DNA of 64,000 nucleotides from the NCBI GenBank assembly GCA_013141505.1, contig JABFQX010000040.1:18496-82495 (forward strand). Reading direction: 5' to 3'. How positions within the stretch are numbered: the stretch's first letter is position 1; each line of letters begins with the position of its first letter. Made by a program: the position numbers and the translations under genes. Of this stretch, positions 27,418-37,144 are shown in pieces. The stretch is from Methyloglobulus sp. (lineage in GTDB: Bacteria > Pseudomonadota > Gammaproteobacteria > Methylococcales > Methylomonadaceae). The notes under the pieces are model-generated. The model was not told where the DNA came from, ran no database searches, and was given only the letters and a program-made list of their open reading frames with translations.

Positions 27418-28704
27418 ATGACCGAAACAGCAGACGTATTATTTTCCGACGCAAAAAGCGTAATTCCTGGCGGTGTGAATTCACCTGTCCGATCTTTTAG
27501 CGGGGTTGGCGGAATCCCGGTTTTCATCGACCATGCCCAAGGCGCATACATATTCGATAGCATGGGCAAACGCTATATTGACTATGTCGGTTCATGGGGG
27601 CCGATGATTTTGGGCCACGCCCATCCTGACGTTATTGCCGCCGTTAAAAGTGCAGCCGATAAAGGCTTGAGTTTTGGAGCACCTACCGAAATTGAAACCT
27701 TGCTGGCGCAAAAAGTCTGTGAACTGATGCCATCCATCAATCTGGTGCGGATGGTCAGTTCCGGCACAGAAGCCACCATGAGTGCTATCCGCTTGGCACG
27801 TGGTTATACGGGCAGGGACAAGATCGTCAAATTTGAAGGCTGCTATCACGGCCATTCTGATTCCTTGCTTGTGAAGGCCGGATCGGGCGCATTAACATTA
27901 GGTGTGCCAAGCTCCCCTGGCGTTCCATTGGCTGTAGCCGAAAGCACGATTACCCTCACCTATAACGATAGCGATGCCGTCAGAAATGTGTTTGCAGAAG
28001 TTGGCGAGGAAATCGCCTGCATTATCGTTGAACCGGTTGCAGGCAATATGAATTGCGTTCCACCCGTACCTGGATTTCTGGAAACCTTGCGGGACGTTTG
28101 TGACCAATACCATTGCATATTAATTTTTGATGAAGTCATGACCGGGTTTCGGGTTGCACTATCCGGTGCACAAGGATTCTATGGCGTTACGCCTGATTTG
28201 ACCACATTGGGCAAGGTCCTGGGCGGCGGCATGCCGGTCGGTGCCTTTGGTGGTAATCGTAAGATCATGGAATATCTGGCACCATTAGGATCGGTGTATC
28301 AAGCAGGAACGCTCTCAGGGAATCCGGTAGCAATGGCGGCGGGTCTTAAAACCCTGGAATTAATTAGCCGCCACGGTTTTCATGAAGCATTGGCTGCAAA
28401 AACTGAAAAACTAATGTCCGGTTTGAAAGAACGTGCGAAACAGGCAAATATTGCCCTGACAACCAATAACGTTGGGGGCATGTTTGGCCTGTTTTTCAGC
28501 AATGAAGAAAAAATCACCCGCTTTGCCCAAGTCATGTCTTGCGATCAAGATAGGTTCAAACGCTTTTTTCATACCATGCTGGAAGCCGGTGTTTATCTTG
28601 CGCCCTCGGCGTTCGAGGCCGGATTTATGTCTGCAGCGCACTCTGACGAAGACCTGGAACAAACGCTGGCTATTGCGGAAAAAGCCTTTGCCCAACTACA
28701 GTAA
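27418..28704 (+). CDS. hemL: Glutamate-1-semialdehyde 2,1-aminomutase
   Basis: 428 residues. Class III aminotransferase fold; converts glutamate semialdehyde to 5-aminolevulinate for heme and B12. Features: [14 protein letters not shown] near the start, [22 protein letters not shown], the FDEVMTGFR Asp, and the PLP lysine in [17 protein letters not shown]. The start is [10 protein letters not shown] at 27418, matching family length. An upstream ATG at 27385 would add 11 residues. Confidence 0.97.
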   Translation: MTETADVLFSDAKSVIPGGVNSPVRSFSGVGGIPVFIDHAQGAYIFDSMGKRYIDYVGSWGPMILGHAHPDVIAAVKSAADKGLSFGAPTEIETLLAQKVCELMPSINLVRMVSSGTEATMSAIRLARGYTGRDKIVKFEGCYHGHSDSLLVKAGSGALTLGVPSSPGVPLAVAESTITLTYNDSDAVRNVFAEVGEEIACIIVEPVAGNMNCVPPVPGFLETLRDVCDQYHCILIFDEVMTGFRVALSGAQGFYGVTPDLTTLGKVLGGGMPVGAFGGNRKIMEYLAPLGSVYQAGTLSGNPVAMAAGLKTLELISRHGFHEALAAKTEKLMSGLKERAKQANIALTTNNVGGMFGLFFSNEEKITRFAQVMSCDQDRFKRFFHTMLEAGVYLAPSAFEAGFMSAAHSDEDLEQTLAIAEKAFAQLQ

Positions 28705-28719
28705 TCAGGAACGCCCTCG

Positions 28720-30054
28720 TTGACCGTCACGACGTTCATCCACACCCTGCCCCCTTGGCTAATCGCACTCGCCGGCTTAATCGTCGGCGCGGTGTTGATG
28801 CGACTGTTCACACACAAAGATAAGATCATCATCCAACAATTGTCCATCAACATTGCCGTTTCTGAAGAAAAAATCAAACATCTGCAAAGCACAGAAGCTG
28901 AGTTAAAACAATATCAACAATTGCTTGCTAACGCGAAAACCAAAAATGCCGAACTGCAAACCCGCATTGCCGAACAGGAAAGAAGCGCGCACGAAAAACT
29001 GAAATTATTGCAAGATGCAGAAACCCAGCTAAAAACCCAATTTGAAAACTTGGCCGGGAAGATTTTTGAAGATCGCAGCAAACAATTTGCCGAGCAAAAT
29101 AAAACCAGTCTTGACCATATCGTGACCCCGCTCAGGGAGCAACTGGGCGAATTCAAGCAACGGATTGAAACCGTTTACGACAATGAAAATAAAGACCGGA
29201 TTTCCCTGCGTGAAGAAATCATCTCGCTGCGCCGTGACACTGCCAAGATGAACGAGGAAGCGCTCAACCTGACGCGCGCCTTGAAAGGTGACAAAAAGAC
29301 CCAAGGCAATTGGGGCGAGATGATACTGGAAAAGGTGCTGGAAAGGTCTGGTTTGCGAAAAGGCATTGAATATGTCACTCAGGGCGCTTTTCGGGATGAC
29401 GATAACCGCTTGTTTAAGCCAGATGTTATTGTCCATCTACCTGACAACAAAGATATCATCGTTGATTCTAAAGTGTCGCTGTTGGCCTATGAACGCTATT
29501 GTTCATCTGACGACGATCAGGAACGTATGATCGCCATCAAGCAACATACCGGCGCAGTACGTGAACACGTCAAAAGCCTGAGCAACAAAGATTATTCCAG
29601 CCTGCATGGTGTCAAATCCCTGGATTTCGTGCTGCTGTTCATCCCCATAGAAGCGGCTTTTGTCGCAGCTTTTCAATCGGATGAACACTTATTTACCGAT
29701 GCCTTTGAACACAAAATAATTGTCGTCACCCCAACGACCTTACTCGCAACCTTACGCACCATCGAAAATATCTGGCGCTATGAACGGCAGAATGAAAACG
29801 CCAGGGCAATCGCCGAAAAAGCCGGTGTCGTTTACGACAAAATTCGCGGTTTTGTCGAAGAACTGGATAAGCTGGGCAAGCAACTCAGTACCGTCCATAC
29901 CACTTACGACGGCGTTATGAACAAGCTCACCCAAGGCAACGGCAACCTCATCCGTCAGGCCAGTAGTTTTGTTGATCTAGGGGTAAAGGTGAAAAAAAGT
30001 TTCCCTAAACATATCAGCAACCAAGCAGGAATTGAGTTGCTGGACGACGACTAA
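28720..30054 (+). CDS. rmuC: DNA recombination protein RmuC
   Basis: 444 residues. An N-terminal membrane anchor (about 10-28), a coiled coil to about residue 150, then the RmuC domain: ALKGDKKTQGNWGEMILEKV, LPDNKDIIVDSKVSLLAYERY and the VVTPTTLLATLRTIENIWRYE region, a restriction-endonuclease-like fold. RmuC limits DNA rearrangements. Translation likely begins at TTG (28720) with AGGAA upstream; it follows hemL by 15 bases. Confidence 0.93.
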   Translation: MTVTTFIHTLPPWLIALAGLIVGAVLMRLFTHKDKIIIQQLSINIAVSEEKIKHLQSTEAELKQYQQLLANAKTKNAELQTRIAEQERSAHEKLKLLQDAETQLKTQFENLAGKIFEDRSKQFAEQNKTSLDHIVTPLREQLGEFKQRIETVYDNENKDRISLREEIISLRRDTAKMNEEALNLTRALKGDKKTQGNWGEMILEKVLERSGLRKGIEYVTQGAFRDDDNRLFKPDVIVHLPDNKDIIVDSKVSLLAYERYCSSDDDQERMIAIKQHTGAVREHVKSLSNKDYSSLHGVKSLDFVLLFIPIEAAFVAAFQSDEHLFTDAFEHKIIVVTPTTLLATLRTIENIWRYERQNENARAIAEKAGVVYDKIRGFVEELDKLGKQLSTVHTTYDGVMNKLTQGNGNLIRQASSFVDLGVKVKKSFPKHISNQAGIELLDDD

Positions 30055-30745
30055 AATTTCGTCCTTCCCTCGTTGGCCAAAAAACCGATTATCCTTCGAC
30101 GAGCTCAAATACCGTCTTTCCCCTGGAGAGACAAGTAAGATTAAATTGCATAGTTCTGATCAAAAAGTTTACCTGATTGTAAGCGCTCAATTCCCAACTA
30201 TACCTGACGATTATCAGGCATCCATGCGGCGGGTTACGCCGCGCGGGAAGTTTCGTGGTAGTTCAGGTTCAGCACAGTTGCGCGGCTAACACGGCCCTAC
30301 GAATGGTGGTTTTTACCCGCCGTACGCGGTTACGGCCTTGGGAGAGGAAAAATGAAAATGATTGCCAGATTAGTTGTTCGCAGGGTTTCAAGGTGGTTCA
30401 AAAACGTCACCGTCGGCAAAACGCGAGTAATTGGGCAACATACCCCGCCACACGAATTTCAGGTATTTGCCTACTGTGCGCTGATGTCTGTATCCGCCAT
30501 CTTCAATCCTTGTTGTTTTATTTTTAATCGTTAGCGCGTAAGCTAAGCGTCTGTAGGCAATAAACTTCCCCCATAAAACAGGTAATTTTTTTGCTAGCAT
30601 TACTGAGCTAAATCAAGTTTCAGTAGTGTATTAATTAAATGCAAGCACCTACATTTAACTGGAAAATAACACCGGAGCACATTAACAAATGATGTCGCCG
30701 AAATATTTTATTTCTTTTTAATCTTTACGTTATCGCTGGTAGATC
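30055..30745. other. Intergenic stretch, about 690 bp
   Basis: No gene with recognisable domains. It has a GCGGCGGGTTACGCCGC palindrome near 30226 and the 29-base repeat shared with 2682-2710 (at 30395-30423). Short plus-strand frames (from 30255 and 30352) look like non-coding readings of repeat DNA. Confidence 0.4.
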
Positions 30746-31681
30746 ATGCACAGCATTAAAAGGCCAACAGATATTTTTCCAGAACTGCATCGGCTGGAAC
30801 AAAGCCTCGGACGATCCATCCTGACCAAAATAGAGCATCCCTTGCTTACACACCACGCCGTCGAACTTTGGCTAAAACGCGACGACCTGCTACATCCCAT
30901 CATCTCCGGCAACAAATGGCGCAAGCTAAAATATATTTTGGCAGATGCCCTATCGCTTGACTCAAATACCCTCATCAGCATGGGCGGTGCTTACTCTAAT
31001 CATCTGCACGCCTTGGCGTACACCGGAAAAATCCTTGGCTTAAAAACCATTGGAATTATTCGTGGCGAACACCCCGAACCGTTAACACCAACCCTACTCG
31101 AAATGAAACACTGGGGCATGGAATTACGTTTTGTATCGCGCTCCGATTATCGCCAACTTCGGGGTTATAAACACTGGAACAGCTTACCCGGCATCAAGCC
31201 TAATCAATACTGGCTACCTGAAGGCGGCGCATCCGGCTTAGCTCTGAAAGGCATTGCGGAATTAGTCGCTGAAATTGACATGCCTTATGATGTCATTTGC
31301 GTGGCCTGTGGAACCGGAACCACGATGGCGGGGCTTATTAACGCTGTCAACCCACAGAAATCTGTCTTAGGTTTTGCCGCACTCAAGAATGCCGGATTTT
31401 TGCAAGCCGACGTGCAATCCTTGCTTGCTGATAATTTTCACAATGGGGTCATCATTCATGATTACCATTTTGGTGGTTTTGCTGAATGCAACGATACCCT
31501 AGCCTCGTTTATGAAAACATTCACAAAAGAAAACTTTATTCCCTTGGAACCTGTCTACACCGGAAAAATGCTGTATGGCATTTTCGACTTACTGACAAAA
31601 GGTTATTTTAAGCCAGGACAGCGTATCATTGCTGTTCATACCGGCGGTTTGCAGGGAAATAGAGGTTACCCAGATGTTTAG
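30746..31681 (+). CDS. PLP-dependent D-cysteine desulfhydrase / ACC deaminase family enzyme
   Basis: 311 residues, fold type II PLP enzyme. The PLP-lysine region is SGNKWRKLKYILADA, followed by MGGAYSNHLHALAYTG. VACGTGTTMAGL binds the cofactor phosphate. The family includes D-cysteine desulfhydrase and 1-aminocyclopropane-1-carboxylate deaminase; sequence alone does not separate them. The next gene's start overlaps its stop by 8 bases. Confidence 0.85.
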   Translation: MHSIKRPTDIFPELHRLEQSLGRSILTKIEHPLLTHHAVELWLKRDDLLHPIISGNKWRKLKYILADALSLDSNTLISMGGAYSNHLHALAYTGKILGLKTIGIIRGEHPEPLTPTLLEMKHWGMELRFVSRSDYRQLRGYKHWNSLPGIKPNQYWLPEGGASGLALKGIAELVAEIDMPYDVICVACGTGTTMAGLINAVNPQKSVLGFAALKNAGFLQADVQSLLADNFHNGVIIHDYHFGGFAECNDTLASFMKTFTKENFIPLEPVYTGKMLYGIFDLLTKGYFKPGQRIIAVHTGGLQGNRGYPDV

Positions 31682-32330
31682 AGTGCTTGAGCCAGAATTA
31701 ATGGAGGACGCTGCACAAATCATTGCCTATGCCAATGCTGATTTTGACAAGCCGCACAGTGACTTTATCGAACGCCTGAAAGCCATTGTAAACATGCCCG
31801 ATTTCAACGGCAAAGCACTGGACTTAGGTTGCGGCCCAGGCGACATTAGCAAACGCTTCGCAACCGCTTATCCACTCTGCTCAATTGATGCGGTTGACGG
31901 CTCCAAAGCCATGATAAATTACGCTATTGATTCCTCAATAGCTCGCCGTACCCAAGTAAATTTCATTCATGGTAAATTACCTGATGTCGTGTTACCAAAA
32001 TCCAGTTACGATTTAATTTTCAGCAATAGCTTGCTGCATCACTTGCCTGACCCGCACATGCTATGGCGGTTTATCAAAGATCATACGAGATCGGGCAGTT
32101 ACATTGCAGTCATGGATTTGCTCAGGCCAGACACCACTGAAATGGCAAAGACGCTCGTGGAAACCCACGCCGCCAATGAGCCTGAGATACTGCGCCATGA
32201 CTTTTATTGTTCATTGCTGGCGGCATTCACTCTTGAGGAAATACATCAGCAGATAATTGTAACTGGGCTATCATTGAACATCGAACAAATCAGTGACCGA
32301 CATGTGTTTATATCAGGCACTCTGTCCTGA
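31674..32330 (+). CDS. Class I SAM-dependent methyltransferase
   Basis: 218 residues. The SAM-binding motif I is ALDLGCGPGDISKRFA; motif post-I is IDAVDGSKAMI; motif IV is YDLIFSNSLLHHLPD. These define a Rossmann-fold methyltransferase of the methyltransf_11/25 type; substrate unknown. The start is at 31674, overlapping the end of the PLP enzyme gene, which suggests a two-gene unit. Confidence 0.88.
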   Translation: MFRVLEPELMEDAAQIIAYANADFDKPHSDFIERLKAIVNMPDFNGKALDLGCGPGDISKRFATAYPLCSIDAVDGSKAMINYAIDSSIARRTQVNFIHGKLPDVVLPKSSYDLIFSNSLLHHLPDPHMLWRFIKDHTRSGSYIAVMDLLRPDTTEMAKTLVETHAANEPEILRHDFYCSLLAAFTLEEIHQQIIVTGLSLNIEQISDRHVFISGTLS

Positions 32331-32358
32331 CAATATGGCCTGAAATTAAGGACAGCAA

Positions 32359-34455
32359 ATGACCACAAACCCAAAACATAACATCATCGACCTGCAAAAA
32401 CCGGAATTCTATATCAATCGCGAACTCAGCTTGCTTGAGTTCAACAAGCGGGTTTTGGCTCAAGCCAAAGACGAAAACGTCCCTTTGCTGGAGCGGCTCA
32501 ATTATTTATGCATCTCCTGCTCCAATTTGGACGAGTTTTACGAGATTCGCGTTGCCGGCGTCATCCAAATGGAGGCGATTGATCCAAAAGCCCTAAGTGA
32601 AGACGGTTTGACACCCGCTGAGCAATTGGCGCTCATTGACACTAATGCCCATCAATTGGTCAACGACCAATACCAAGTTTTAAATGAGGTATTGCTGCCT
32701 AAGCTGCAAGCAGAAAATATCCGCTTTATCCGCCGTAATGATTGGACAGAAGACCAGCACAAGTGGTTGGAAACCTATTTTAACGATCAATTAATGCCGA
32801 TCTTAACGCCGGTCGGTTTGGATTCGGCGCATCCTTTCCCGCGCATCTTAAACAAAAGTTTAAACTTTATCATCTCACTGACCGGTAAGGATGCGTTTGG
32901 CAGAAACAGTGGCCGCGCCATTTTACAAGCACCGCGCTCGTTACCTCGGATTATCCAGTTTCCAGCCGACGAAACCCAAAGCGGCCCTACCGATTTTGTG
33001 TTTTTGTCGTCTATCATCCATGCCTTTGTGGGCGAACTGTTTAATGGCATGACAGTAAAAGGCTGCTATCAATTCCGGGTGACCCGGAACAGCGATTTTT
33101 TTGTTGACGATGATGCCATTGATGATTTGTTGCTGGCGGTGCAAGGCGAGTTGGCAATGCGTAATTACGGCGATGAGGTCCGCCTGGAAATTGATGCCAA
33201 TTGCCCTGATGAAACCGTCAGCTTTTTGCTGGATCGGTTCGAAATGACCCGGGATCGTCTGTTCCTTGTCGATGGCCCCGTCAACCTCAATAGGTTGCAG
33301 GAAATAATCGGCCTAGTGGGACATCCTGAGCTGAAATTTCCACCGTTTAAACCGTTTATCCCCGCCCAATTGGCGCGCAGCAAAGATATTTTTGCCGCGA
33401 TCAAACGCCATGATATTTTGCTGCATCACCCTTTCGAATCTTTTTCCCCCGTCGTCGAATTTCTCCGTCAAGCTGCGGTTGCGCCCGATGTATTGGCTAT
33501 CAAGCAAACCTTATATCGGACTGGTGCAGGTTCGCCCATTGTCGCCGCTTTAATCAAGGCAGCCAGGGCAGGCAAAGAAGTGACTGTGGTTATCGAGTTA
33601 CGGGCGCGCTTCGACGAGAAGGACAATATCAGCTTGGCGGCAAAATTACAGGAAGCGGCTGTCCATGTCGTATATGGTGTTGTCGGCTATAAAACCCACG
33701 CGAAAATGTGCCTGGTACTAAAACGTGAAGGTAAGGAATTATGCAATTATGTCCATTTAGGCACTGGCAACTACCATCCTAAAACCGCACAGTTGTACAC
33801 CGACTATGGTTTATTTTCCTGTGACAAAGATTTAGGTGAAGATGTCCGGCGCGTATTTGCACAATTGACCAGTTTGGGTAAGGTGCGTAAATTGAATAAA
33901 TTGTTGCAGTCGCCGTTTACCTTGCACAGCGGCATCATCGACAAAATAGAACGCGAAATTGATATTGCTCGAGACGGTAAAACGGCGGAAATCATCTTTA
34001 AAGTCAACGCTATTGTTGAGGAGCAAGTCATTCAGGCACTGTATCGCGCATCGCAAGCCGGGGTTAAAATTAAATTAATTGTCAGGGGCATTTGTTGCTT
34101 GAAACCCGGCATTCCTGGCGTATCAGACAATATTGAGGTGCGTTCCATCATCGGACGTTTCTTGGAGCACGCCCGTGTTTACGCATTTGCCAATGGTGGT
34201 GACTGGGAAGTCTATGCATCCAGCGCTGACCTGATGAACCGCAATATGTTTCAGCGGGTAGAAACGTGTTTTCCTATTGAAAACAAGCGCCTGCACAAAC
34301 GTATACTACATGATCTGGACGTTTACCTGAATGACAACAGCCAGTCCTGGTTATTACAACCGGATGGAAGCTATCTGCAAAGTCAACGAGACGTGAATGC
34401 CAATGTGGTTCAGGCGCAAGCAGTACTTTTACAAGAACTACAAAACCAACCATGA
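32359..34455 (+). CDS. ppk: Polyphosphate kinase 1
   Basis: 698 residues, full length. Four PPK1 domains: N-terminal (YINRELSLLEFNKRVL), head (PRSLPRIIQFP), and the two C-terminal PLD-like domains with the catalytic His motif GYKTHAKMCLVLKREG, FDEKDNISLAAKLQEA and GTGNYHPKTAQLYTDYG. It reversibly builds polyphosphate from ATP. The stop overlaps the def start (ATGA). Confidence 0.97.
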   Translation: MTTNPKHNIIDLQKPEFYINRELSLLEFNKRVLAQAKDENVPLLERLNYLCISCSNLDEFYEIRVAGVIQMEAIDPKALSEDGLTPAEQLALIDTNAHQLVNDQYQVLNEVLLPKLQAENIRFIRRNDWTEDQHKWLETYFNDQLMPILTPVGLDSAHPFPRILNKSLNFIISLTGKDAFGRNSGRAILQAPRSLPRIIQFPADETQSGPTDFVFLSSIIHAFVGELFNGMTVKGCYQFRVTRNSDFFVDDDAIDDLLLAVQGELAMRNYGDEVRLEIDANCPDETVSFLLDRFEMTRDRLFLVDGPVNLNRLQEIIGLVGHPELKFPPFKPFIPAQLARSKDIFAAIKRHDILLHHPFESFSPVVEFLRQAAVAPDVLAIKQTLYRTGAGSPIVAALIKAARAGKEVTVVIELRARFDEKDNISLAAKLQEAAVHVVYGVVGYKTHAKMCLVLKREGKELCNYVHLGTGNYHPKTAQLYTDYGLFSCDKDLGEDVRRVFAQLTSLGKVRKLNKLLQSPFTLHSGIIDKIEREIDIARDGKTAEIIFKVNAIVEEQVIQALYRASQAGVKIKLIVRGICCLKPGIPGVSDNIEVRSIIGRFLEHARVYAFANGGDWEVYASSADLMNRNMFQRVETCFPIENKRLHKRILHDLDVYLNDNSQSWLLQPDGSYLQSQRDVNANVVQAQAVLLQELQNQP

Positions 34456-34976
34456 CCCAAAACTGCGAAATTGCCCAATTGGGCGCGGACGTACTCCGGC
34501 AAATTTCGGCTAAGGTCGAAAATATCAACAGCCCGGCTATCCGCAAAATAATCGACGAAATGACAACCACCTTGGCGAACACCCAAGGCGTTGGCCTAGC
34601 CGCGCCGCAGATTAGCCAATTGCAGCGCATCATTATCGTCGCCTCACGACCCAGCACCCGCTATCCCCATGCGCCGTTAATGTTACCAACTGTGATGGTT
34701 AATCCAAGCTATGAAGCCTTGTCCGAGCAAACAGAAAAAGACTGGGAAGGTTGTTTGAGCATTCCCGGCATTCGTGCCTTAGTACCAAGATATACAAGCA
34801 TTACAGTGCAATACGAAGATGTGCGGGGCTTAACAGTCCAGTCAATGCTGGAAGGCTTTGTCGCCAGGGTCTTTCAACACGAAATCGACCATTTGGATGG
34901 CACCGTTTATCTTGATCGGGTTGAAACCAACACAGACATCATCTCAGAGACTGAATACCTCAAGTTATTCGTTTGA
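34452..34976 (+). CDS. def: Peptide deformylase
   Basis: 174 residues. The three family motifs are intact: GVGLAAPQIS, EGCLSIPG (metal-binding Cys) and QHEIDHLDG (metal-binding His pair with catalytic Glu). Removes the formyl group from new proteins. It is coupled to ppk rather than to fmt, so it may be a second deformylase; this cannot be checked here. Confidence 0.95.
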   Translation: MTQNCEIAQLGADVLRQISAKVENINSPAIRKIIDEMTTTLANTQGVGLAAPQISQLQRIIIVASRPSTRYPHAPLMLPTVMVNPSYEALSEQTEKDWEGCLSIPGIRALVPRYTSITVQYEDVRGLTVQSMLEGFVARVFQHEIDHLDGTVYLDRVETNTDIISETEYLKLFV

Positions 34977-35097
34977 TATTTCAAAGCAAATATTCAAAAA
35001 CTGGCTAAGCCGACTATATTTCTACTGATGTTTCCAAAACGGCATCGCCACTTTGAAACAAGCCAAGCAAATATAATTACAACCATCTTACTAAACC

Positions 35098-36057
35098 ATG
35101 AATATTGCCGATTTCCGAGTTGAACCTGCTGATTATAAAGTTGATTATGACGACCTGCGGCTTATTCGCGAAGACGTGTTTGTTATCGAGCAACACATAC
35201 CGCGCACAATCGAATTCGACAGTATTGACCCAGATTGTTATCACGTAATCGCCCGCGACAACCAACATCAACCCATCGGTACCGGCAGGTTGTCGCCCGA
35301 CCATAAAATCGGACGGATGGCGGTATTAAAAACGTGGCGCGGTCAAGGTGTGGGCGCAGCGTTATTGCTCGCCCTGATCGACAAGGCCCGCAAATTGGGA
35401 GTATCAGAAATCACCGTCAACGCCCAAACAACCGTGTTGAGGTTCTATGAAAAATTCGGCTTCAACAAAACAGGCGATGTGTTCACCGAAGCCAATATTC
35501 CACATCAGCGTTTGTCTTTGGCACTAACACCCCTCAGCAAAGTTGCCCGCCCTGCCCTTAAAGCCCGTGAACATTCCGTTGAAATCACTGAATTCAACAA
35601 CATTGACGACTGCGTATCACCCATTATTGAAATCATTGCCAAAGCGCGGCGGAAAATTTGTATCTATAGCGCAGATCTTGAACATGCTTTGTATGGCAGA
35701 AAAGAAGCCGTCGAATCCCTCAAACAATTTGCCATAAACAGTCGCGGCGGCAATGTATTTATCATCGTACAAGATACCTTGGCAGTCCGCGCCCAGCCAC
35801 ACCCGTTGCTGGACTTGGCGCAACAATTACCTTCATTGTTTCAGTTTCGCACACCTGTCGAATCGAATGATCTGCAATATCCGTCTGCCTATCTCGTCAA
35901 TGACCGCGACGGTTATCTGTTCCGTCAGCAAAGCAGCAACTATCGGGGCGTATATAGCCCAACCTTGCCTTCCCGTAACAAGCAACTTACTGAAGAATTC
36001 GACCGTGTTTGGCAACGTTGCCGGATTTGTACGGAGCTTAGGGCGTTGGGTTTGTAA
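35098..36057 (+). CDS. GNAT acetyltransferase with extra C-terminal domain
   Basis: 319 residues. Residues 1-145 are a GNAT domain with acetyl-CoA motif A (MAVLKTWRGQGVGAALL) and a motif B with YEKFGF. Residues about 155-319 form a second domain (ICIYSADLEHALYGR..., FRTPVESNDLQYPSAYLVND, DGYLFRQQSSNYRG) that looks like a degenerate PLD-type fold without HKD motifs. The fusion is known in proteobacteria but I cannot name a function. Stand-alone gene. Confidence 0.75.
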   Translation: MNIADFRVEPADYKVDYDDLRLIREDVFVIEQHIPRTIEFDSIDPDCYHVIARDNQHQPIGTGRLSPDHKIGRMAVLKTWRGQGVGAALLLALIDKARKLGVSEITVNAQTTVLRFYEKFGFNKTGDVFTEANIPHQRLSLALTPLSKVARPALKAREHSVEITEFNNIDDCVSPIIEIIAKARRKICIYSADLEHALYGRKEAVESLKQFAINSRGGNVFIIVQDTLAVRAQPHPLLDLAQQLPSLFQFRTPVESNDLQYPSAYLVNDRDGYLFRQQSSNYRGVYSPTLPSRNKQLTEEFDRVWQRCRICTELRALGL

Positions 36058-36149
36058 CAAATCCTCTTTAATTACGCCAGGGCAATAAAAAGCTACTGAA
36101 TTGAATCTTTTAGTTGAGCAATAGCAAAATAATTTGCTATATTCGCCAC

Positions 36150-36175
36150 CGATATAAAAGAATTATTTTATATCG
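36150..36175 (+). terminator. Hairpin after the GNAT gene
   Basis: Perfect 10-bp AT-rich stem CGATATAAAA / TTTTATATCG with a 6-base loop. The T-run is inside the stem. Another small stem (AGCAAA/TTTGCT) precedes it. Confidence 0.45.
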
Positions 36176-36240
36176 AATTACCGATGCAGCACCTGATTTA
36201 TATAACAATTAAAATAAAGACAATCTCGTAATGGCCTGTA

Positions 36241-36368
36241 TTATTGATCCGGCCTTTTAAAGTTTGAAATCAATGTTTGCCCCTTCGGCTCCGCTTAGGG
36301 AACGAAACCGTAGCGTTCCCTGAGCGGAGCCGAAGGGAAATTAAAACTTCATAAGGCCGGATCAATAA
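36241..36368. mobile_element. MITE, copy 1 (128 bp, complete)
   Basis: Terminal inverted repeats of about 25 bp: TTATTGATCCGGCCTTTTAA and, inverted, TTATTGATCCGGCCTTATGA. Inside is a long palindrome: CCCTTCGGCTCCGCTTAGGG and its complement CCCTGAGCGGAGCCGAAGGG. Copies 2 and 3 lie at 38697 and 55597. Its right end is 3 bases before the CPBP start codon, so it forms that gene's whole proximal leader. Confidence 0.8.
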
Positions 36369-36371
36369 GCC

Positions 36372-37106
36372 ATGACTAAAGCCCTGTTATTCCCTGCCTT
36401 ACTTGAAATCTTATACTTGGGATTTTCTTTTGCCCTGGCGCAAGCGTATGGGCAATGGTCTTATGAAGGTGAGCTAAGCAGGACTGTTTTAAGGTTACTT
36501 TCCATATTCGGTTTTATTTATTTCTACCGGAAATATTGTTACGACGCTAAACAAAGCCTAAAACCCAAACAAAAATTCGCGCCGCCATTTATTCTTGCCA
36601 TCACCTTGTTCATATTGTTTGCCGCGCTTTATACCAATGCCGAACATGAAACGCTGACCTGGCAACTGGTCTTTGGGCTTTCGGGCATTACCGCAGGTTT
36701 CAGGGAAGAATTATTTTATCGGGGTATCGTGCAGAATAGCCTGCAAAAAAACATGCACTACCAAAAAGCCTTATTGATTACCTGTACGTTGTTTACGCTT
36801 TCACACATCCAATTTATCTACTACGGCCAGGCCAGCGCGGTTATGTTAATTACCTTGGCCGGTATTATTTTTGGCAGCATCTTTATCTATACCGGCAGCG
36901 TCCTGTTTGTTGGTGCGATTCATGGCCTATACGATGCGGTGTTATGCCTAAATTTCTCCCCCATCAGGTTGAGCAATCAAGCCGCATTGCCCATATTGCT
37001 TTTGATTACCTTATTATTTTTCATAATTATCAGCAAGAAACCCGAAAGCGTAACCCAATCCGATAGGATCGACCCTGATAATAATGATTCATTAACCACT
37101 CAGTAA
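36372..37106 (+). CDS. CPBP-family intramembrane protease (Abi/CAAX-like)
   Basis: 244 residues with about seven membrane helices. Motif 1 is REELFYRG (EExxxR), motif 2 TLFTLSHIQF (FxxxH-type) and motif 3 GAIHGLYDAVL, the three conserved elements of the CPBP glutamic intramembrane protease family. The substrate is unknown; family members include bacteriocin self-immunity proteins. The ATG sits immediately after a MITE with no clear ribosome site. Confidence 0.8.
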   Translation: MTKALLFPALLEILYLGFSFALAQAYGQWSYEGELSRTVLRLLSIFGFIYFYRKYCYDAKQSLKPKQKFAPPFILAITLFILFAALYTNAEHETLTWQLVFGLSGITAGFREELFYRGIVQNSLQKNMHYQKALLITCTLFTLSHIQFIYYGQASAVMLITLAGIIFGSIFIYTGSVLFVGAIHGLYDAVLCLNFSPIRLSNQAALPILLLITLLFFIIISKKPESVTQSDRIDPDNNDSLTTQ

Positions 37107-37144
37107 TCGATTATATCGGCGTTGGCTAAAAGTATATTTGGAAA

